Part shown: positions 58,239 through 64,000 of the stretch, piece after piece | Layout of the letters: every line of letters starts with the position of its first letter | Position numbering within the stretch: position 1 is the first letter of the stretch | Assembly: GCA_029964075.1 (NCBI GenBank) | Contig: CM057135.1 | Span: 13,418,863-13,482,862, forward strand | Origin: Patiria pectinifera | Lineage: Eukaryota > Echinodermata > Asteroidea > Valvatida > Asterinidae | DNA: 64,000 nt | Direction of reading: 5' to 3' | Position numbers and translations under genes: made by a program | The notes under the pieces: model-generated | Database searches by the model: none | What the model saw: only the letters and a program-made list of their open reading frames with translations | Told to the model about the DNA's origin: nothing

Positions 58239-58412
58239 AAATAATGAAAGATTTGCGGAAACACCATAAACTCGACGTTCCGGTCAGTATGCTCTGACCG
58301 TGGTCAGAGCATACTGACCGGAACGTCGAGTTTATACCTCTTGTTCTTTTCAGAACCATTCTCTTAGTTGAGAAATTATTCGCACATGGTGTTTCCGCAA
58401 ACCTTTCATTAT
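58239..58412. repeat. Foldback unit with a perfect 34-bp palindrome core
   Basis: 58266-58299 and 58302-58335 are exact complements (ATAAACTCGACGTTCCGGTC and following bases) separated by GT. An outer pair continues the symmetry (AATAATGAAAGATTTGCGGA with the complement near 58393-58412), interrupted in the right arm by about 50 bp. It begins immediately after the end of the CACTA-like element. Confidence 0.82.
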
Positions 58413-58957
58413 TTAGTATCTTCACCATGCAAAGCCTCAAATCTTACTTACTTGTTTTCTGCCAGTTGCCAGTGTGCTTTCCTACAGCATCACTCTACAT
58501 GCCAGTATATGAACATGGTTCACGTGAGTGAGATTGATCATGAAACTTTGTTTTCATTACCATTACCTACTCTATTTTCAAACTTTGGACAATTTCAGAC
58601 TTTGCTCATAAAAATACACGCGGACAACTGCAGTCTGACCTATTTACCTCAAATTTGAGGTAAAAGGCAAATGATACAGAATACAGGGGGTATGCTATTG
58701 ACAAAATGAATTATCCTTAAGCTTGAATGAGGCATTTGCAACGGGCACCTACATCTCTGCAAATAGTGTACCTTGAATGCGACTGGTAACTTAAAATTGA
58801 GTGTGTCCACTAATATTTTAGCATTTTGCAAAAGTACAGCCAGGTGGCAAAATAGTACGAGACAATTTTTTACGAGTGTTGCTTCTTATAAACCACTTCC
58901 TATTATATTGTATTCAGGGAAACATGCTGACTCTATAGCAGATGAAATTGCCCGCTG

Positions 58958-59170
58958 GATGCTGACATTGCCACCGTCTATCTGAACGAAGAACTCCAGA
59001 AGATCTACGAGTGGGAGCAGAAATGGAACGTCATATTTGTCACAGAGAAATGCAAGGTGATGTCTCTGAGCAGAAGGTCCCCTTCTAAGTAGCCTCTAGA
59101 ATTGATTATGGGAGGAAAGCCCCTGCAGAGAGTTCAGGAGCTGGACATAATTGGAGTGAGATTCTCTATA
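58958..59170 (+). pseudogene. Non-LTR retrotransposon RT fragment
   Basis: The frame DADIATVYLNEELQKIYEWE followed by KWNVIFVTEKCKVMSLSRR is the segment after the catalytic block of a LINE reverse transcriptase (L..I..W...W...F...KC.VM). After an in-frame stop (near 59089) the match resumes with GGKPLQRVQELDIIGVRF. Only about 70 residues remain. No catalytic motif is present. Confidence 0.55.
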
Positions 59171-59189
59171 TATACGGCTATCCCTACAC

Positions 59190-59440
59190 TAGTTTAGAAG
59201 CGCAATCACTTCTCACAAGTCCCAATGGACTACGGATATTCTTCCAGTTAGAATTGCAATCGCTTCTCCAAACGTCTAAATGGACTACGGGTATTCGTAC
59301 ATGCAGTTAGAAGCGCAATCGCTTCTCACAAGTCCCAGGGGACTATAGATCCCTACATTTAAAAGTGCAGTCGCTTCTCGCCAAAATAAGCGCAATCGCT
59401 TCTCACAATTAGAAGCCGCGCCATCGCTTTTCGCAAGCTG
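59190..59440. repeat. Repeats of the palindromic 17-mer AGAAGCGCAATCGCTTC
   Basis: TTAGAAGCGCAATCGCTTCT or close variants appear near 59197, 59254, 59308, 59362, 59390 and 59420. The first copies lie in about 60-80-bp units with CAAGTCCCAATGGACTACGG. Each 17-mer can fold on itself (AGAAGCG with CGCTTCT). Confidence 0.72.
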
Positions 59441-59446
59441 ATAAAC

Positions 59447-59473
59447 GCTGCGGATAAATCACTTATCCGCAGC
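59447..59473. other. Hairpin GCTGCGGATAA/TTATCCGCAGC
   Basis: Eleven-base perfect arms around ATCAC, directly after the palindromic 17-mers. A terminal hairpin of a small element is possible. Confidence 0.7.
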
Positions 59474-59528
59474 ACAAGAGCCTATGGAGGGAAATTGGCT
59501 GAGATCCATCATTCCAAGGATAATGGAC

Positions 59529-59996
<468 letters not shown>

Positions 59997-60117
59997 GGGG
60001 CCTGGTAAACAAGTTGTGGCCGACTGGTAATTTACTGGAGGCAATACGAAACCCTTAAGACATGTGATCAACTAATTATTGTTTCTCCACTAATCCTTGA
60101 ATAAACCCCAAATCTAG

Positions 60118-60149
<32 letters not shown>

Positions 60150-60270
60150 TGGCCTGGTGAACCAGTTGTGGCCGACTGGTAATTTACTGGAGGCAATACG
60201 AAACCCTTAAGACATGTGATCAACTAATTATTGTTTCTCCACTAATCCTTGAATAAACCCCAAATCTAGT
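59997..60270. repeat. Tandem duplication: 120-bp flank with short GTGC tract
   Basis: The 120 bp from GGCCTGGTAAACAAGTTGTG (about 59999) to CCCCAAATCTAGT (60117) are followed by a 33-bp GTGC tract (60118-60150). They then repeat almost exactly (60151-60270). The unit is therefore GTGC tract plus flank. Confidence 0.9.
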
Positions 60271-61436
60271 AAATTAATAATATACACATTACCCAATAAT
60301 TTGGATCGTGCTGATCGGATTTCGCACCACGCGTCCTTATATGTTATAGCCTACTGTGGATAATTATTAACTGTGTTTATCTAATTTGCCTACGTGACAA
60401 TGCCACGTGTCTTTTCCTATTCCTCAGCCCTTTTCATGTTTAATTTAAATGGGTGTCCACTCAGTGGCGCGAACCAACGTGAAGTGCAGTTCACGCCAGA
60501 ACCAGAACGCCTATACAATCGTAAATCCGTAACGTGGAGAAACCAACTATACAGATAAGTCATCGAAGGCGCTCAACCGCATGATATGTAATTTATAGCC
60601 AGGAGTTGATTGGGCTTTGTTTTATGAACATTCTTGTAAGTTACTCCCACTGGCCACTGCACAATTACGATATGAGCGGCTACCGAATATTGTATAACAA
60701 CCAATACCCTTAAGGCCTGAACGGCAACGTACTACTTGTTTTTAACCAACCTGGTTCAGCAATGCCTACCACAATTCAAACGTTAATTAATCACAATTCA
60801 GTAGCAAAATATGTATAATCCCTTCAATAGTCATATGCCCTACCACACTACGAATTGTCTCTAGCCAACCTGGTACACATTAAATGATCGACTACAACTT
60901 CAGTAATGCAATCAACCTCGTTTGCGTTTACAACGTGAATATGTGGCTCCATTGAAGACAACACTTAATTTTATAAACCATAATTGTAGTGAACGACCGT
61001 GTTTGTAACCCGCACATATGACTTGTACTCCCCTTAAGTGTACTGCAGGCACCCATTCACAAGTATGGTTCATATGATAACTCATGCGTTGACGTTAACT
61101 TAAATTTTACATCAACTGGGGACAACCCCTAACCCTTAAGTCATGATCGGGTACGTGTTTCGAGAGCCACAATATGCCTTGACAATCTGGTGAATATTCT
61201 GTGACTGCATGCCCTTAATGAGCGTGTGCGGTAATAGTCTTAAGTATTTAGTTCCATATCGCCCCTATATACCTCGTAAGCTACTACATGTATCTCAGTC
61301 AACGAACTTTGACCGAACGGCTCACCGCCACGCTTGGGTTTCATACAATATTGGATGCAAACACCCTTCCTGCATTTACAATAATCGTAAGACTTCAACA
61401 TAATAGTCGGTTCAACGTCCTGTGATGTGTAAGTCT

Positions 61437-61472
<36 letters not shown>

Positions 61473-61690
61473 TCTTGCTTTAGCACACGTTAGCCTTTAA
61501 ACAAAATAAGTTACCCCCTTGGACAACCCGTTGTCTCTACATTCAACAACCATATGATACTCCGTATTGAGTGTTACTAACCGCTGAATTACGGAATAAC
61601 AATTGCCTGTTTTGGTTTGTTGTTAATCGTCCCCTTCACTGTACCCCAAAATTGCCGGTGCTGAAGGGTACCAGACGTGTTTGGGCTAAA
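60271..61690. other. Unassigned sequence; (GT)n tract at 61439-61471
   Basis: No repeat, splice-supported exon or protein family was recognised. Open frames are short. A GT microsatellite of about 16 units lies near its end. Confidence 0.5.
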
Positions 61691-64000
61691 ACAGTTTATA
61701 TATAGTCTGTCGCATGGGCTGCACAAGTCCGTAAGCCCCTATAAGAGTTCGACTTGCGGAGGGTTTGTTGCGCGGCGTGCAACCACTCAAACCGTGATGA
61801 AAAATGTCCGACTCCTCGGTAGACATGTCAGGTTAAGCCCCGGGGCTTTTTAGCAGGGGCTGTCCGCCAATCGCCCGCGACATTCGAAAACCACCGTGTA
61901 TGTGGCAATTGGCCAACGACACACAACTGTCCGCCCAAAATATGTCCGACAGCCTGACGGCAACGCTTTGCCTCGACTCCCCTCAGGCTGGTCTGCAAGT
62001 TTTGTGTTAAGTGCTGGTGAAACGCCCACTACTCCTTTCAAAGCAAGGAATCTGCAGACTGCACTAGTGGTTCCCAAGTCACCGATCCTGTGGCCGGCCC
62101 CGCCGACCTTAACTCATCGGGATGAGGCTGCCGCCGCTTCCCATATCCTCGGAGTGCACCCTGTATGTGAATCAAAAACAGAGCTTTTGTGAGGGACCTA
62201 GTAACTATTACGGCAATTCGCATTTTGTCACAGATTAACATTTTTGCACTGTAATAACCTAATGTAGACTCATGCCTGATTTCGTAGGAGCACACAAACC
62301 TTGTTAAGCCCTGAGCTGAGTGAACGGCATCGCTCCTCAACATTGCCCATCTGTGTATGTCCTCATATCTGCATATTAGGCTGATAAGTCCCATAGCAAC
62401 TAAGCTGCTGACATGTTGACAGATTCAAACTAAATCGCAACCCGTGGGTTGGCACCCTGCAACTCTCCTGTAAGACAAGGACCCCAATTGCCGCTCTTAC
62501 TGCCCCGCTGGGCGGTACTAAGCAAACAAACACTAACCGGAAGGACCGGGGTGAGGTACAAAAAGAACTGATCAAAAAAACGTCCCGATGTTAGTCTACT
62601 GGTTAGGAAGTCACTGACAATGTCATAGAGACGACCTGTACCCAGGGAATGTACGTCCCCAAAATTCTCCATATACGACAACGACTCTCACTGCTATCTT
62701 ACTGGTCAATGGCCATTACTAACCAAATATGAAACTCACTGATAACCCATCGTTGACTATGACCCACAATATGGCCGGTTGCAGTGCCCTACTCACTTTA
62801 TAACTCTGTTCAAATAATTTGCTAAGGCAGCACCTTGACTGACACGAGAGTGGCGCCAAACTGTGCACACGCTAATGACAATTGCTCATATGTAGGCCCT
62901 ATGTATTGATTCACTTATTTATTTATCTATTTATGTACTTATGTTAATCTTCGAATGTACTAGTTAATCTTCCGCGGCCGTGGATTTCACCCACCCAATA
63001 GGGAAGGGGCCGGGGGCTCCCGCGTGCCTGCTTCCATCTGAGACTACTAGCCAGGAACTGGGAAAAGTGAAACGTATTCGTGTTTGGTGGCGCCCCTCCC
63101 GCCTCCCTATAGCCTACGCCATTGGCACCATGGCCTTTGCAAATATGGGAGCAATAAAATTGGCAACAATAGTTTTATTAAATAATGCTTCTGCTATCTC
63201 TGAGGCAATCCTCAAAGAACTGCACGCGAGAGCTAACTTTTGTAACTTTTGGTGACGTTATGTCATGTATGTCTCATACATTGGTATGCTGCATTCGCGT
63301 TGTGTTAAAATCTACGCCTTTTCTCTATAGGGATTACCCGTACTTTGTCTGCCCCACACTTACAACTTACGAGCGCTTACATGGCCTCATAAAATCCCCA
63401 CAATCTTCTTCATATTAACGCCTGCTCTACGTCATTCTGATAGTAGTAAGATTTGCAATCCTTGATTCTAACCTGGAATTTCGACAAGACACTAACGGGG
63501 AAACCAGCAAGTACTAAGCAAAGCTGCATGCAAAACGCTCTCCAGCTCCACTAAAAGGAGGGTAGGTTTGAACATGTTGCTTTGGAGTGTGTGCAAATTC
63601 TAGGACAATCAGAAACTCACGAACATGCCGAGTCAACTCGGCCCAACACCCATTGTTATCTGAGCTTCAGGTATTACACAGTGGTAAAGGAATCTGCTCA
63701 CCCGGTATACATGAGAAGACACTCCACGGACTTGTGGCTCGCCGCGGGTTGTCAAAGTAACGCCGTGGTCCGGTCACGCCCGATTCTGGTGGAACGGTGA
63801 GCACGCCGTTTGTCTCGGTTTCCCGTGCTCGGCCGGGGAGGGGAAAGCACACTGCACTGCTAAAGGAAGACTCGATGTCGTGATGTCCGAGTCCAGTCCT
63901 TGACCCACTCCGGAGTTTGGCCGGTCCGTCCGGCTAACAACTCTCTGTCGGCGTTGCTAGCCCATGCTCGCTCGTCTAGCCCCGACGCAATAGCGTTCCA
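61691..64000. other. Unassigned, GC-richer sequence running off the window
   Basis: The GC content rises and the character differs from the rest of the window. A TTTATATATAGTCTGTCGCA element is at 61690-61709. The final 300 bp has stretches such as GCTCGGCCGGGGAGGGG and GGCCGGTCCGTCCGGC. No protein was recognised. It might be a ribosomal external spacer or a 5' gene region, but this is weak. Confidence 0.25.

Noticed and set aside
61850-62394. Overlapping frames of 75-118 codons on both strands
   Set aside because: Composition looks random, frames conflict, and there are no splice sites or homology.

Overview
This is eukaryotic DNA. Protein-coding signal is broken into exons with GT-AG junctions, and most of the window is transposable elements nested inside one another. 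The element types present are a Helentron with an endonuclease domain, Penelope-like elements, a CR1/L2-like LINE, a CACTA-like element carrying a SAM-domain gene, hAT elements, and many foldback elements and MITEs. Together with the low GC content this fits a marine invertebrate, perhaps an echinoderm, hemichordate or cephalochordate. The sequence alone does not identify the species, and no bacterial, organellar or tRNA genes were seen.

Layout. 0.17-4.4 kb: a composite foldback element with long inverted arms of 165-bp tandem units and a nested MITE. 4.9-5.8 kb: a diverged minisatellite. 5.96-9.15 kb (minus): exons of an OB-fold-like gene, with a Penelope fragment (7.9-8.7 kb) in one intron. 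10-14.8 kb: little beyond small inverted repeats. 14.9-41.3 kb: a Helentron on the plus strand split by at least five insertions. These are an endonuclease-less Penelope-like element (15.0-18.2), a 5.5-kb terminal-inverted-repeat element holding a satellite-like array (19.1-24.6), an unassigned 1.4-kb stretch (25.9-27.3), a hAT element (27.9-30.6) and a LINE plus tandem repeat (33.5-38.0). The Helentron reads in order: basic N-terminal segment, PHD-like finger, C76-like cysteine peptidase, OTU peptidase, basic tandem repeats, DUF6570-like domain, HUH Rep, PIF1 helicase, AP-type endonuclease. It carries many stops and frameshifts and is dead.

43.2-58.2 kb: a roughly 15-kb element with CACTG-type inverted ends. 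It carries a 10-exon minus-strand gene for a 503-aa SAM-domain protein whose exon phases all match and which has no internal stop. A frameshifted CACTA-like transposase gene lies wholly inside its second intron on the same strand. 58.2-60.3 kb: a long palindrome, a LINE scrap, a run of palindromic 17-mers and a (GTGC)n microsatellite with a duplicated flank. 60.3-64 kb: sequence without recognisable genes or repeats, higher in GC toward the end.

The genes do not form a shared pathway. The window is a stratified record of transposition in which the target-site duplications give the order: the Helentron is older than the Penelope-like, hAT and LINE insertions inside it.
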